64,000 nt of DNA from Poa pratensis (taxonomy: Eukaryota; Streptophyta; Magnoliopsida; Poales; Poaceae): the NCBI GenBank assembly GCA_947311845.1, contig CAMZMU010000013.1, forward strand, positions 2,393,198 through 2,457,197, read 5' to 3'. Shown one piece after another: positions 45,257 through 57,303 of this stretch. The notes beneath the pieces are model-generated. The model searched no databases. It worked only from the letters and a program-made list of their open reading frames with translations, and was not told where the DNA came from. A program made the translations under genes and the position numbers. Numbering within the stretch: the first letter of the stretch is position 1; every line of letters starts with the position of its first letter.

Positions 45257-45560
45257 CAATGGAGTTCGCCGGCGGAGCCTTCCAGAACTCGACACTCCGG
45301 GCAGATCAATGAAGACATGCATCAAGTAGATCATCGTCTTGGCGAGAGAGGGATCCAAGGACCGCCACCTTTATTGGGCAGATCGGCAAGCCCCACGCCG
45401 CCGCCCGCCATGCCCGAGGCCGCCGCCCCGGCGTCCAAGTGATGCAGGCAGACCGCAGACCGTTTTTGGCGCGCAGGACGTAGCAGACAGGGAGCAGGTT
45501 GAAGCCCTCCCATCATGTCGAGCCCACCCCGCCGCCGCTGCTTAGCGCCGCCAATGTGTC
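45257..45560 (-). other. GC-rich remnant right of Gypsy-2, probably LINE-derived
   Basis: CCGCCACCTTTATTGGGCAG and CCACGCCGCCGCCCGCC resemble the GC-rich sequence upstream of poly(A)-ended tails such as 30363-31079. No coding function recognised. Confidence 0.3.
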
Positions 45561-47279
45561 TCAGGCCACCGTTGTATATGACCAAATCAAATGAAAATCA
45601 AAAAGCTAATAGGATGATGTCCGAAATCTTGCTGCGGCAGATGTTTCTTTGACTGGTTGTAAGATATGATGCTACAGAGATGTATTAGTACATCTAAATT
45701 ACTATAGTTTTCTAAAATTTTAGACCATATTATTTACGCTTGTACCTAATTAAAAAAAAATGTGATTTAAGACCTTTGCTCACAGGAGCGTAATTTTGTC
45801 TGGTCCTTGGCACCACCACCGTTCTGCCGTGCGTGCTCGTTAGCAGGGAAACCGGGCTGGGCGTGGCAATTGCATCTTCCTCTGATCTGCACTCTGCTTG
45901 CTCAATTTTTGCTAACTGGTCGTGGGCTGAACTGAAGAAGAAGAAGAGCGCCCACTTGTTTCTTTCTAGAATCCAGAGAGCAGACCAACATGCCACACCA
46001 CACCGTCATCTGAACTTGTATGACATACGCCTCTCTGAATTTCATCCTCGTCTTCTTCGTCATTGTCGTATCAAGTTATCAGCATCGCCAGGATCTCATA
46101 TTTTTCTGCTGACAATATGATGAAGGGCATAATATGTTTCTTTTTGTTTCAGCGTCGTCGAAAGGTATTTATACAAATTCAAATGTTCATCACTCCAGGG
46201 CCGGGCCAACTGCAAGCAATGACGTCTGAGTAGTTAGAGTTGCTAATATGCTATGATGATATACGTACAGTATTGACCTGGAGCCTGAATATCTATAGAA
46301 ACCAACAACAGTACTGTTGCCTTACTCACCAAAGTCCAACATCAAACTACAACCTCTTCAGACATACATCATTTTTTACCTCGCAAACAAATCTCATTCA
46401 GTCAGTACAGAGCAAGGAGAGCAATATGCTATACCGATGAATCCGATGAACAAAGAGATACCGTCACACACACAAGCTGGAGTAACCGCTTTACCAGATC
46501 AAAAACATCAGCGAGAACTCAAGCATACGCATTTGCAGTGCTTCCTTTACCAGATTTTCTTCCTGGCTCCATTCATAGAAATGAAACACAGCAACATCCC
46601 AGCAGCAAGTTCAGTACATACAATTTCCCATCAACAGGTATGTTATCCGACAGAACCTGTGTTTAGGCTTGGATTACCGGCACCAGTATATCCGACAGAA
46701 CCTGTGTTTAATCCAACAACAGAGGTTTGTCATCTGTTGGTGCTTAAAAGCCTGACCGGAGAATTATACCTGACTGAAGCGGCATATATAAAACTGAGGA
46801 ACCAATTGCTGCTACAATTCATCTAGCAGTCGAGGTAAATGAACAAAACACTAGAGCAATTTGGCTACATTCTTGTCACACGGAATGATGCATGGAGAAC
46901 GCACCCCTTGGCACTCCATGATACGGATGATGAACCGGCGTTAACGCAGACTGACAGAACTAGACATGTGAATCGGTTGAACTAGTCAATTTGCCAAACG
47001 GTTCAAAGATTTCGACCACTGCAAGCAAACAAAACCCTAAGATGCGCGAAGCCACCGCCGCGTGCAATACCAGGGTGCTAACTCGTTTTGGTGGTGCAGG
47101 GCGTCCGGAACCGTTTCCCCTCCCCACAGCCCACGGACGTATAGGATTGACCGAGCAGGTGATGGGCGGGTACCTAGCGAGGGGCTGGAGCAGCGCGCTT
47201 TATCGAAAAAAGAACTGCAATCTATGAATGCCAAATGGTTGAGTGAAGACAAATAGGAAGTACCAAGCCAGGTGGGATA
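45561..47279. other. Intergenic, no gene recognised
   Basis: No recognisable coding frame. A 22-bp direct repeat beginning TATCCGACAGAACCTGTGTT occurs at about 46640 and 46687. 46437-46530 resembles 19411-19530. A 169-codon plus frame (46317-46826) has no known motif and composition typical of non-coding DNA. Confidence 0.5.
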
Positions 47280-47990
47280 CTATGGACCAAAGAATCCACC
47301 AATACCAAGATCTTCCAGGTTAACGGGAGGTTTTAGCTGCTCAAAGATTGCCTCGATGTTTTTAACAGCTTCTTCTAAATATGGCTTATAATTTTGTGCA
47401 GTGGTGCATATCAATTTCCTGAGGTGCTTTTTGTCGCTTAGCAATGAACCTGAGCTACATGTAGCTGTTCTTTCCAATATGATAATCAAAATATGCCTTA
47501 GGTCTGAAAGACGTTCCAGTTCTTTCAACTCCCATCCAGATTCCTTGGGCAGTTGGAAGTTGCCGGCAAATTGTGTTACTACGTGGTCCATCTCATCGAG
47601 GACTTCTTCGGCTGGAGGCGGCGTGTGAAGCCAACTCTTGTATGGCACTATGGCCCAAGTATTGTCCGGCTCGGCGATCACAGAGCCGTCATCCACGATG
47701 GACTTGCCCTTTGTCGGGTCCGTCGCCTCCACCACTTCATCGACAACCTCTTTCAAGTCCTAGGGCACAACTTCAGCAACCTCCGCCTCCTTCATTGCCA
47801 CATCCGGGTTGGTACTTAGAGGAGTGCTCGGGCCGGTCTTGGAGGAGTCGATCTTCCACTGGTGGTCACCGTGTGTTCCATCACGACTTCTGGCTCGGCG
47901 TCTGGTCGGGCGCTGGGAGTCGACGATGACAAGATCCACATCACCTCTGAGAAGATTGCCACCGTGGTGAAGGCGGCTGGCTGGCATCAA
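47280..47990 (-). pseudogene. Hypothetical plant protein with one in-frame nonsense codon
   Basis: Seen: one continuous frame from about 47990 to the stop at 47280, interrupted only by TAG at 47760-47762. The downstream 158 codons include WAIVPYKSWLHTPPPAEEVL, a helical segment with LERLSDLRHILIIILER, and an ending DLGIGGFFGP. The TAG lies between VVP and DLKEVVDE, where CAG would restore the frame. No known domain recognised. It is soluble and helix-rich with no signal peptide. Either a single-mutation pseudogene, or a gene starting downstream, or an exon read wrongly. It lies about 0.5 kb downstream of the GH18 gene on the same strand. Confidence 0.45.
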
Positions 47991-48180
47991 AGTGGAGGCC
48001 TACTGGTCGGCCTGCATCCTTGTCGCCCTCATCCTCCACGATGGCGGGATCTACCGTCCAGGGTCTTCGCCAACATGCATGGGTTGCGTACGAAGCGCTT
48101 TGGCGGTACGAAACGATCCAGCCAATGGACTGCGGGTTGAGTTGCTCTTTTTTTAGGGGCTAAAACCAAGAATTTGGTTA

Positions 48181-48225
48181 CCGGTCAAAATACCGCGGTT
48201 ACCGGCCGGTAACCGGAATTCTCGG
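48181..48225. other. Palindrome-rich site
   Basis: GGTTACCGGCCGGTAACC is an 18-bp perfect palindrome (about 48197-48214), preceded by GGTTACCGGTCAAAATACCG. It lies between the hypothetical gene and the GH18 gene. Function unknown; it may be the end of a small mobile element. Confidence 0.5.
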
Positions 48226-48478
48226 TCCCCCCATAAATGAGTTTACCGGGCGAAAAATCCTAGACGTTTTCAACTTTTGTCCCGGAAATCCCGCCCTCCC
48301 CCCACCCCCTGAGATTTTTTTAAAACGTTCATGTTTTTAATATTAGGTATAGGTATAGATATAGATATATGGATACGGTTCTTCCTGCAAATATTACAAG
48401 TACCTGCACGCTTATTCTTAATTATTAGCAAGCCAACACCGTATTAATTAATTATACTCTGAACCGTCCGTTCAGAGA

Positions 48479-49339
48479 TCAATGGTTGGCCACGATCTCC
48501 TGCGCCCTGGTCTCATAGTCAAACCCGTAGCTGCTGACCTTGGAGCTATCCGCTGACCAGATGAAGAGGCCCGGCAGCTTGTCCTGCCGCTGCAGCTCCA
48601 TGGCGGCGCTGATGCCTTGCTCAGGCGAGAGCAACCCGGTGACGTCGCCGGTCTTGAAGCTGGCCAGGACCTTTCCGCCGGGGTAGTCGCGCGCCTGCTG
48701 GTCATAGAACATCACGTAGGTGGGGACGTCGGTGTTGTCGCCGTAGCCATAGAACTGGAAGTTGACGTAGTCGATGACGCCGGAGTACTTGCTCCACAGA
48801 GGTTGGTAGTAGCTCTGCACCACTGGGTCCTCGAACGGCGCGATGGAGGTGGTGATGTTGGGGAACCTGGCCTTGAGCTGGGTGAGCAGCCGGCCGATGC
48901 ACTCGACGAACGTGTCGACGCCCACGCCGTCGGCGAAGCGCTCGTAGTCGACGTCCACGCCGTCGAGGCCGTACTGGTTGATGAGGTCCGAGAGGGACGC
49001 CACGGCGTTGGCCACCCACGAGTCGACGGACGCCGGCGCGAAGGAGACCTTGACGATGTCCTGCACGCTGTCGCCGCCGAGTCCGACCATGACGCTCACG
49101 TTTGGGTTCGTGGCCTTGACGGCGGTCACGTCGGCGCGGGAGAGGTTGGCCGTGTCCCAGAACGGGCTGAACACACCATTGGTCGGCGCCGGCGTGGCCT
49201 GCTGGCCCACTGGCGTGTAGTCGATGGCGAAGGAGAGGATGAAGTTGAAGCTCAGGCCGGGGTTGACGGGCACGTCGGAGAAACGGACGCCGGTGAACTG
49301 CGCGCCGATGTACTCCCGGAACAGGTACCCGTTCGTCAT
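48479..49339 (-). CDS. GH18 chitinase-like protein (class III-related)
   Basis: A single uninterrupted exon of 286 codons. The GH18 catalytic signature DGVDVDYE is complete (D126, D129, D131, E133, with Glu133 as the expected proton donor). The barrel strands before and after are recognisable (FILSFAIDY, VSVMVGLGGD, VIDYVNFQFYGYG, LFIWSADSS). Family knowledge: GH18 enzymes hydrolyse beta-1,4-linked N-acetylglucosamine; plant members without signal peptide resemble bulb chitinase-1 and narbonin-like proteins, some of which are storage or inhibitor proteins. No signal peptide is visible (MTNGYLFREYIGAQF), predicting a cytosolic product. GC-rich, as usual for intronless grass genes. No obvious TATA box in the 100 bp upstream. 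The long plus-strand frame opposite is a shadow. Confidence 0.9.
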   Translation of the reverse strand: MTNGYLFREYIGAQFTGVRFSDVPVNPGLSFNFILSFAIDYTPVGQQATPAPTNGVFSPFWDTANLSRADVTAVKATNPNVSVMVGLGGDSVQDIVKVSFAPASVDSWVANAVASLSDLINQYGLDGVDVDYERFADGVGVDTFVECIGRLLTQLKARFPNITTSIAPFEDPVVQSYYQPLWSKYSGVIDYVNFQFYGYGDNTDVPTYVMFYDQQARDYPGGKVLASFKTGDVTGLLSPEQGISAAMELQRQDKLPGLFIWSADSSKVSSYGFDYETRAQEIVANH

Positions 49340-50531
49340 GGCTCAACGATGGATCGATGGAGTTACGTACGCTGCTGCCAAATATGTACTACTCCAGTAG
49401 TGTCGGTGCGTCACATCAGTGAGCAGCTTTCCGTGCAGGACGTGTATGCTATCCAGGACTACAAGTTGACGGATTTGCAACTTGTGGATAAGCGTGTTTT
49501 GATTATAGGCGAGCTACTAATATAATGAAGATTAAGGAAAAACCCTCCACACGCACGCGCCAGCTAACAAGCCCTAGCTTGCAAGCAACTCCCTATGACG
49601 TCTTCGCTGAGCAAATTGAAATACCGATGAGGCCATGATGACAAATCTCGAGGTGACGGTGACACCAAATCAACCCAGGTATAACAGTTCATTGGATTGG
49701 ATGGACGATTCTTTCACTAAACTCAAGTGGCACTTTTCATAATCCACCTAGACATAAGAAAATCTCATAATACTTAGGATTAGCAACATCGATATTTAAA
49801 TTTGTCAAATGGATTTGTCATAAAAGTATTTTCATAGTACCATAATTTTAGTCATTTACCAATTTCCACCAAGCGTGCAACCCTGACACCTAGCTACAAA
49901 CACAATCTTCCTTGAGACTATTACCACTGATAATTTCTCAGTGCACAAAAAAATTCTCTTGAATTTAGAAGATGAGTCATTACGTCCAACTGTGTAAGAC
50001 CATTTTATCAGGAAACACAGCTATACAGTCTCCTCCTTGACTTGGGACAGGCACCTGTTGTTGTCGACTTGCAAGAAATTCTTCATAGTCCGAGTCAGCT
50101 CTCAGACTTACTTACCCATGCATAGCAGGGACGCCTTGTGTGACCGGTTCCTGTAGCTGCCAGATGTGGCAATGCAGTTGGTCGATGATCATGGGCACCA
50201 CTTCCTCTGTTTGCTCGACTGCTATCACAACTTCAGATGCTATGGTACTCCAAACAAACTGCGTAAACAGAGCAGAGTGCGGCCAGGGCATGACTGACGC
50301 TAGCACCATTACATGTGCTGAAAGACATAAAAATTGGCCACGGCCGACAATACATCAGTTCAGTTTGAACATTGGAACTCCTAAGCCTGAAACTCTGTCC
50401 TCATATACATAGCATCAGTATGATCATGGACATTTTTCCATGCCAGCACCGGCTGCAGATTTGGCTCCCTGTAAACATGCCATAATGCACCAAGTTAATT
50501 ACAGTAACATATGTGTGTTTGCAGCCGTCAC
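49340..50531. other. Upstream of GH18 to LINE 3' end; one possible exon
   Basis: Mostly AT-rich with no recognised gene. A 65-codon minus frame at 50112-50309 (VWSTIASEVVIAVEQTEEVV) has exon-like composition and an acceptor-like CTTTCAG just upstream (about 50320). It could be the last exon of a gene disrupted by the LINE, but nothing else supports it. Confidence 0.3.
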
Positions 50532-50687
50532 TTTTTTTAGATAAAGGGCTTTATTAGTTAAAAGGTTTAAGCATTACACTCGGCCTCTGCATAACTAGTA
50601 TGCCCACAGCCGCAATCCGAAAAATCCAAACAGCAAAAAAGGTAGCAATAGATGAATTACAATCATAGAGAGGTTAAACGTGTATGT

Positions 50688-53600
50688 CTACGGTGGACCA
50701 ATCTGACGATCAAGTGACCATCCATGTTGGATAAAAATATCCCTCGCCACTTCTTCCAGTCGTGCACATGCTTCCGTAAAGAGGTCTCGATACCCCGCCC
50801 GTTGTAAGGTGGACCACGAACGGAGAATACTTGTGCACCGGTAGAGTACCTGCAAACGAGAATTTCTTTTATCATTGAAAACCTTGTCATTTCTACACAG
50901 CCAAAGCGAGCATATAACGGCTATCGCTCCCACCCTAATAACAGTTCTAAGCTTTTTATCAACCCCATGTAACCAATTGCCAAACACATTTGCAACAGAC
51001 TTGGGTGGATATAAGTTAGAATCTAGTTGGATAGCTGACCAAATAGAACGCGCAAACCTGCATTCGAAGAATAAGTGCTTAATTGTCTCCTGTTGTGGAC
51101 AAAAAACGCACTATGTACTTCCATGCCAGTTTCGCTTAACAAGTTTATTCTTAGTTAAAATGACACCCCTACGAATATACCACGTAAAAAAAAATCAGTT
51201 TTAGTGGTATCTTCATTTGCCATATTTTTTTTATTGTTATCGACTGGAACATCGGACTGAACTAACGCCCTATACATGGAATCTATCGAGAACTTTTCAT
51301 TCCCACATAAATTTCAACGAAACTCATCGGGACCTTGTGAGAGTTGGACCGAACTCAACCGACCTAGCAAGGCATTCCAAGACACAAGTCTCGGCCCAAT
51401 TAAGTCTCGCCTGAACGTCACATTGGGTGGTGAAGACTGCATAACCGTGGCTATGGTATCCCCTTTATGACGAACAATATTGTATAGTGCCGGATACTGT
51501 TCTCGGAGGGTGGTATTACCTAACCATTTGTCCTCCCAGAATCTTATCTCCAATCCGTCCTTAATTTTAAATACCCCAAAGCGGAAGAAATGTTTCTTTG
51601 CCGCCATTAGGCCAGCCCAAAAGTGAGAATCACCAGGTTTCCAATATGCCTGAGATAACGCCTTTGTGCCAATGAATTTTTGTTTAAGGAGCGTTTGCCA
51701 AACACCATCTTCAGTAAGTAACTTAAAAAGCCATTTACCGAGGAGAGCTGAATTCTTAACCTGAAGGTCATGAATACCCAGTCCTCCCTGATCTTTTGGT
51801 CGACAAACGACATTCCATTTAGCCAGTGTATATTTCTTTTTCTCACTATCTCCTTGCCAAAAGAATCTCGATCGGAAGTAATCTAATCTTTGTAAGACCC
51901 CTTTGGGTAGCTGGAAGAAGGATATCATATACAGTACCATATTTGATAGTACCGAATTAATGAGAACCAACCTCCTGCCAAGAGATAGTAACTTTCCTTT
52001 CCAACTAGATAGCCTCTGTTGAAGATGTTCCTCGACGTGTTTCCATTCCGCATTAGTCGGTTTCCTATAATGTATCGGAATACCCAAATACCTAATAGGA
52101 AAAAAAATACCTAATAGTAAATTGACCTTGCTCACAACCAAATATTTCGGCATATTGAGCAACTGCATCCTTGGCTTCGCCGAAGCAAAACAATTCACTC
52201 TTGTGGAAGTTGATCTTCAACCCCGATAACCGCTCGAATGCTGATAAAATTAATTTCAGATTCGCCGCTTTATCTAGGTCATGCTCCATAAAGAGAATTG
52301 TATCGTCCGCATATTCAAGAATGGATAATCCCCCATCGACAAGATGTGGGACTACCCCTTCAATTTAGCCATCTTCCTTTGCCCGTTCAATCATGATCGC
52401 CAACATATCAGCCACTATATTAAATAGTATGGGAGATAGGGGATCACCTTGCCTTAATCCCTTTTTTGTTTGGAAGTAACGGCCGACGTCATCATTGACT
52501 TTAACAGCCACACAACCCCTAGAAATAAAATTGTGAATCAAAGCACACCACTCTTCCGAGAAACCTTTCATTCTCAGAATCTGTTGGAGGAACGACCAAT
52601 TAACCTTATCATAGGCTTTTTCAAAGTCGATTCTGAATATTACTCCATTAAGCTTCTTTGTATGCATCGCATGTACGGTTTCGTACAGAATGATGACCCC
52701 GTCTAGTATATTCCTACCTTGCATAAATGCAGTTTGTGTAGTTTTAACCACATGATCAGCCTCAGAGTTTAACCTAATGGTTGCCACATTCGTAAAGATT
52801 TTGAAACTAACATTCAGGAGACATATGGGCCGATACTGTTGTATCCTTTCAGCCTCCTAAATTTTAGATAACAAAACGATTTCCCCAAAGTTAAGGCGAA
52901 ACAAATCTAGTTCTCTGGCTTGCAAGCATCCGAACAATTCTAGAAGATCGGATTTGATGGCTTCCCAGAAATGATGGTAGAACTCAGCAGGAAAGCCATC
53001 CGGACCCGGCGCCTTATTATGCTCCATTTGGAAAATCGCCTTTCTTATCTCGTCTTCTGAGAAGGGAGCAATAAGAAAGTTATTTTCCTCAGTGGATACT
53101 TGGGGTATATCATCTGTTCGCGACTCATCAAGAGAAAGATTCCTTCCTCCGGAGCCCCGAACAGACATTTATAGTATTTCGTAATATACTCCTTGTGCTG
53201 TTCCTGTCCTTCGATCAGGCCCTCATCCTGATTAAGAGAGTGAATACGTTTCTTCCTATGTCTGCCATTGGCAACATTATGGAAATATCTCGTATTCGAA
53301 TCCCCTTCAAGGATAAATTGAGCCTTAGATCTCTGGTACCATTTAAGCTCTTCTTCACGCAACATACGTGCTACCTGCTCATTCGATTGACTTTTAAGTT
53401 CAATCTCCTGTGCTGATAAAACCCGTATTTCTGCGATTTGATCGAGCTCTTCAACAATAGAACAAAGGCGCTCTTTTTCTTTTTTGAGCATGCCAATTGT
53501 GTGTCTAGCCCACCCTCGAAGATATTTACGCAGATTGCGCATCTTATTATTCCATCTTTGAATGGGGGTATCACCAACCACCGGCTGAGACCAAACTTTT

Positions 53601-54290
53601 TTACCAGATCATCAAAACCATCACGCAAGGTCTGAGAAAGCCTCAATACGTTCTAAAGCGTGTACCGTTACCAATGGGTATTTATCCTCCCAATCGGAGT
53701 CCATCAATACACGGTCCAGCTTCTCGTATGTCGGCTCAGGGAGGCTGTTTGCCCAAGTAAACTGCCTCCCCGTCATATGTACCTCTCTTAAGGACAAGTT
53801 GTCAATGACAGCATTGAACAAAAAAGGCCAATGAGAATCAAACCGTCCCTACTTTTCTCGTGTCGGAACCTTAGCATATTGAAATCCCCTCTATAAGAAT
53901 AGGGTATGGGTTATCGTTAGCTAGGTTGACCAACTCAGGAAGAAAAGCAGCCTTATGCTCTTCTTGGACGGCCCTTGTTCCGGATATGAAATTTAATATG
54001 AAAGTCACCATCCAAAAAGGCCAACAATTTCATGGAATCTGATTTAATGCCGAGTAACATACCACCCGATCTACCGCGAGGGGGACGAGAATGCCAAGTA
54101 AAGTTCAAGCCACCTGAAAGGCGATCCAGGACAGAACCTGTAAAGTCTCGTCTCCCCGTTTCTGAAATAGCCAAAAAATCCAACTTATGGTCCCTGACAT
54201 GCTGAGCAATATTCAAATGTTTAGCCAAGTCACCGAGACCTCTGCTATTCAGAAATATGCCATTCATCTGGAAACCGTTGGAGATTTAGA
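50688..54290 (-). pseudogene. LINE ORF2: endonuclease-reverse transcriptase
   Basis: Seen in successive frames: endonuclease part (FLNSRGLGDLAKHLNIAQH, DFLAISETGRRDF; 54267-53953), a later endonuclease part (TGRQFTWANSLPEPTYEKLD; 53821-53621), RT fingers and palm (TAFMQGRNILDGVII, FRIDFEKAYDKVNW, KKGLRQGDPLSPILFNIVAD; 52787-52365), the catalytic YADD (about 52292-52303, intact), thumb and connection (YLGIPIHYRK; 52198-51314) and a C-terminal part (SLWLCRNDKVFND; 50987-50688). At least six frame changes. A small duplication near 52090 (AAATACCTAATAG twice) breaks the segment after YADD. Known role: nicks target DNA and reverse-transcribes the LINE RNA there. Confidence 0.85.
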
Positions 54291-54473
54291 CCTTTTCACG
54301 TTTTTTCGCGATTTTTGTTTTTTTGTTGTTTTTAGCGGATTTGGATTTCCGGCCGAAAGCATACAGGTCATAAAAAGATCCTAGCTCCGCCTCATCCATC
54401 CCCACCTCCGTTACCTCACACACCAGATGATATAGAAGCTGTCCATCCACCGTGGCATTCGCATCATCATCAT

Positions 54474-55805
54474 CTACATGTGAGGTAACCGGCCTACTCG
54501 AAACACCAGGTGTTTCAAAGCATTAGCCAAAACTACAATTTTTTTTTCATTTCTTCCTAAACTGACGCCTACATTAGTTAATCTAGAAGATAATTTAGAC
54601 ATCAAAAAAGAAAGAAAATACTTTTGTGATGGAGACATACCCGTGGGAGGAGCGGAGAACATCGCCGCTTTGCGACGCATCGCCTTGGACAGCGAGTCCT
54701 CGTCCGTCATTGACGCTCCATCCGCCCCGGTCGGGTGACGTCCACTACGCCTAGGTGTACCCTTAGGCTACGAACATCCCCCAACCGGCGATGACACCAT
54801 GGGAGAGGGCAATGGAAGAGTAGCAACCCTCTCGACCACAGTGTCCGAAGCCGGAGTAGCAGGAGATGGCGGAGACACCATGGGAGAGGGCGGTGGCGTA
54901 GTAGCAGCCCTCTTGACCACAGTGTCTGAAGTTGGAGTAGCAGGAGAAACTCCACTGTCCGCCGACGAGCAGACCATCGAACCCACCACCACAACCATGT
55001 CCGGAGCCTGCATCGGTGGGAGTCCCACCGTGGTCTTCTCCAGTGTCTCCCGGGCAGCAGCCTCCATCCCAGCTGCAGCGCTCGCCATCCCAGGAGACCG
55101 GCCCGACATCTCCTGGACTGCGTCCCCGCCTTCCACCGCGTGGGCGGTAGGCAGCGGCCCGCCAGGAACATCCGTCGCCGACGCGCGCGCGGCGGTTAGC
55201 TGCTCATCGCCTCGGCCCAACTCGTCCTGGACAGCAGCTTCCTGTGAACCGGAGGCCCCTGTGAGCTGCCGCTCGTGAGAGACGGCCAGCAGCGCACCGC
55301 CCGGCTATGAGGCCGGCTGCCAGCATTTTGCGGTCCAGCTTCCAGGGAGGACAGATTCTCCACCACAAACAGACCACCAGACAACCTCGACTGTTTAACA
55401 ATTTCAATCGCCCGAGGAGTCCAAGGGTTGGGGTTAAAGGGCGTAAGAGCAATACCCCTCAACAAGTGAGCAGTGGACGCCCCATGTACCTTGCTCGCAC
55501 CAGCAGACGGACTAGGATCAATAGACATACTTGTTGCCCCAGTAGCCCATTCACGGTTGAACCTCCTTGCCCCGGCTGTCCCTCAAGATCCTCCTCCTCC
55601 ATCCCTTTATCAGCTGAGTCATCTTTATCTTTGCACTTCCAAATAAAAGTAACAAAGTCTGGCTCCGGGATAAAATCCGCCGCGGATGGAAGGTAAAATC
55701 ATAACCTTTTAACAATAGCACCCCGTCTGTTTTAATGTAAGGACCCAACTCATCCACCTTCTTGAAACAGTCATCTGCCACCATTCCCACCAAAATGCGA
55801 ACCAC
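54474..55805 (-). pseudogene. LINE ORF1, C-terminal part (left of Gypsy-4)
   Basis: Starts exactly at the Gypsy-4 junction with RILVGMVADDCFKKVDELGP and continues through GYDFTFHPRR into a Pro/Ala/Thr-rich region (55220-54768) and a basic segment ending near 54474. Together with 62418-62700 it forms one ORF1 product of the plant L1 kind (nucleic-acid chaperone). Frameshifts near 55530 and 54710. Confidence 0.7.
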
Positions 55806-55810
55806 ACCTT
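55806..55810 (+). repeat. Target-site duplication of Gypsy-4, left copy
   Basis: CACCT here and at 62413-62417, perfect and 5 bp, flanking 55811-62412. Confidence 0.92.
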
Positions 55811-57303
55811 GATAACCCCCAAGAGCAGGGGATCACTGTAGCACCTCTCAATGTGGAAGTAAGGTATCGATCCGCAGGAGCAAGAAGGAAAAGTTATCTA
55901 TTCCCTACAACTAAAGTGTCACAAGTTTTAGTTGATTATGCACTAAACAAGTTTAAGGAACAAGTGGTTGATTTAATGGATGGGAATGTAACAAAACAAG
56001 AATGTAAAAGTGTCCCAATCCTCTTCAATGCAAGAGGACAAGACAAAATTTTCTCTTATAGGAACAATGGACATGGGTTCACTTAATCCTCTCTCTCATC
56101 TACGGTGATTATCATGTTATAGATAAAGTACACACAATTGTCATGTTTTAATGGTAGCTTTTATAACGGCTATATGTCCTAAAACACATAGTTGAAAGAA
56201 GTACTCATTTGTGTTGCTAGGTCACCCTCGTAAGGCTAGCGTGGTTGCTCTCACTCCCACATCATACTCTTCTTTTTACCCCAGATAAAGGATGTTGGGC
56301 TGTATTTACATGTCACTCAATACATATGCCGTGTCACATCGGCCATCCCGTACCTACATACATCATACTTCATAATGGACAATATTCTAAACACTAGTGC
56401 AATGATTATATTTCGTGTGTGACCACATCTCTCTCATCTATCTACACTTGGTGGTGTCAATCACCTCATGACAAAGATAAACAAGGCATTATGCATAAAT
56501 CAAACCATCACATGCATCATAGAATATCTCCAAAGTATGACAAGTCATAAAAGATCCAACACAACAGTAAATGCATAACAAATATCTCACACCACAATAT
56601 CCACCATGGGAATTACATAGATGACCGTAATCATGTTCAGCAGCTCATACGGTACTAATTAGTGAAGCTCAAAGAGAGGAGAGATACATAAGTTACCACC
56701 ACAAACCCAAATCCAGGGGGTGGACTACTCCCCCTTCATCATGGAGACGGTGGAGAAGTCGTTGGAGAAGGTGGAGACCACCCCGGCAGCGCCCCGCCGG
56801 AGTTTTCCCCCTCCAATCTGCAGCTCCTGATCTCCGTTTCGGTGTTTCTGTGTTTGTGCGGCGCGCTTCCAGAGAACGTCGGGGGACAATTTTTATAGGC
56901 GTTTTTAGGTCACGACTAGGTCGGTGGAGAAAAGATCAACGGCGGCGGAGCTCCGAGGCCCAAAATAGGTAGGCCCACGCGCCAAGATTTTAGGCCGCGT
57001 GGGGCCCTCTCATTTCCAGCTGGTTGGGCTTCTGGCCTTCATTTTGAGCCCATTGCGTTCGTCTCGAAAATTCTGAAGCGTGCTCTCTGACCTTGCCCTT
57101 TTTGGAGTCCCGAAGCTCCCGGAAAGTCTGAAACACTAAAAAAGACGTTTTCTGGAAAACAGGGTTAATTCCAAATAAATGGGAAAACTATGAAGTATTC
57201 CCAAAATCATTATAAAACATTGATATAACCCTTATATGATGCAAATATGATTGGAATATAAGTAAAATAATGCAAAGTTCATGTATGCATTTTACATGCA
57301 TCA
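55811..57303 (-). repeat. 3' LTR of Gypsy-4 (1493 bp)
   Basis: TGATAACCCCCAAGAGC to TACATGCATCA. The 56700-57060 part is GC-rich and carries TATAAAA (56891-56897, minus strand). Confidence 0.9.

Noticed and set aside
45290..45294. CGACA as the true end of the Gypsy-2 3' LTR
   Set aside because: The sequence between 45257 and 45294 does not align to the 5' LTR, and no target duplication matches the GTTGC before 31080.
48617..49525. 302-codon plus-strand frame
   Set aside because: Opposite the GH18 coding exon; rich in Val/Gly/Asp-type shadow composition.
54799..55278. Plus-strand frame opposite LINE ORF1
   Set aside because: Complement of the Pro/Ala/Thr-rich ORF1 linker; open only because of composition.
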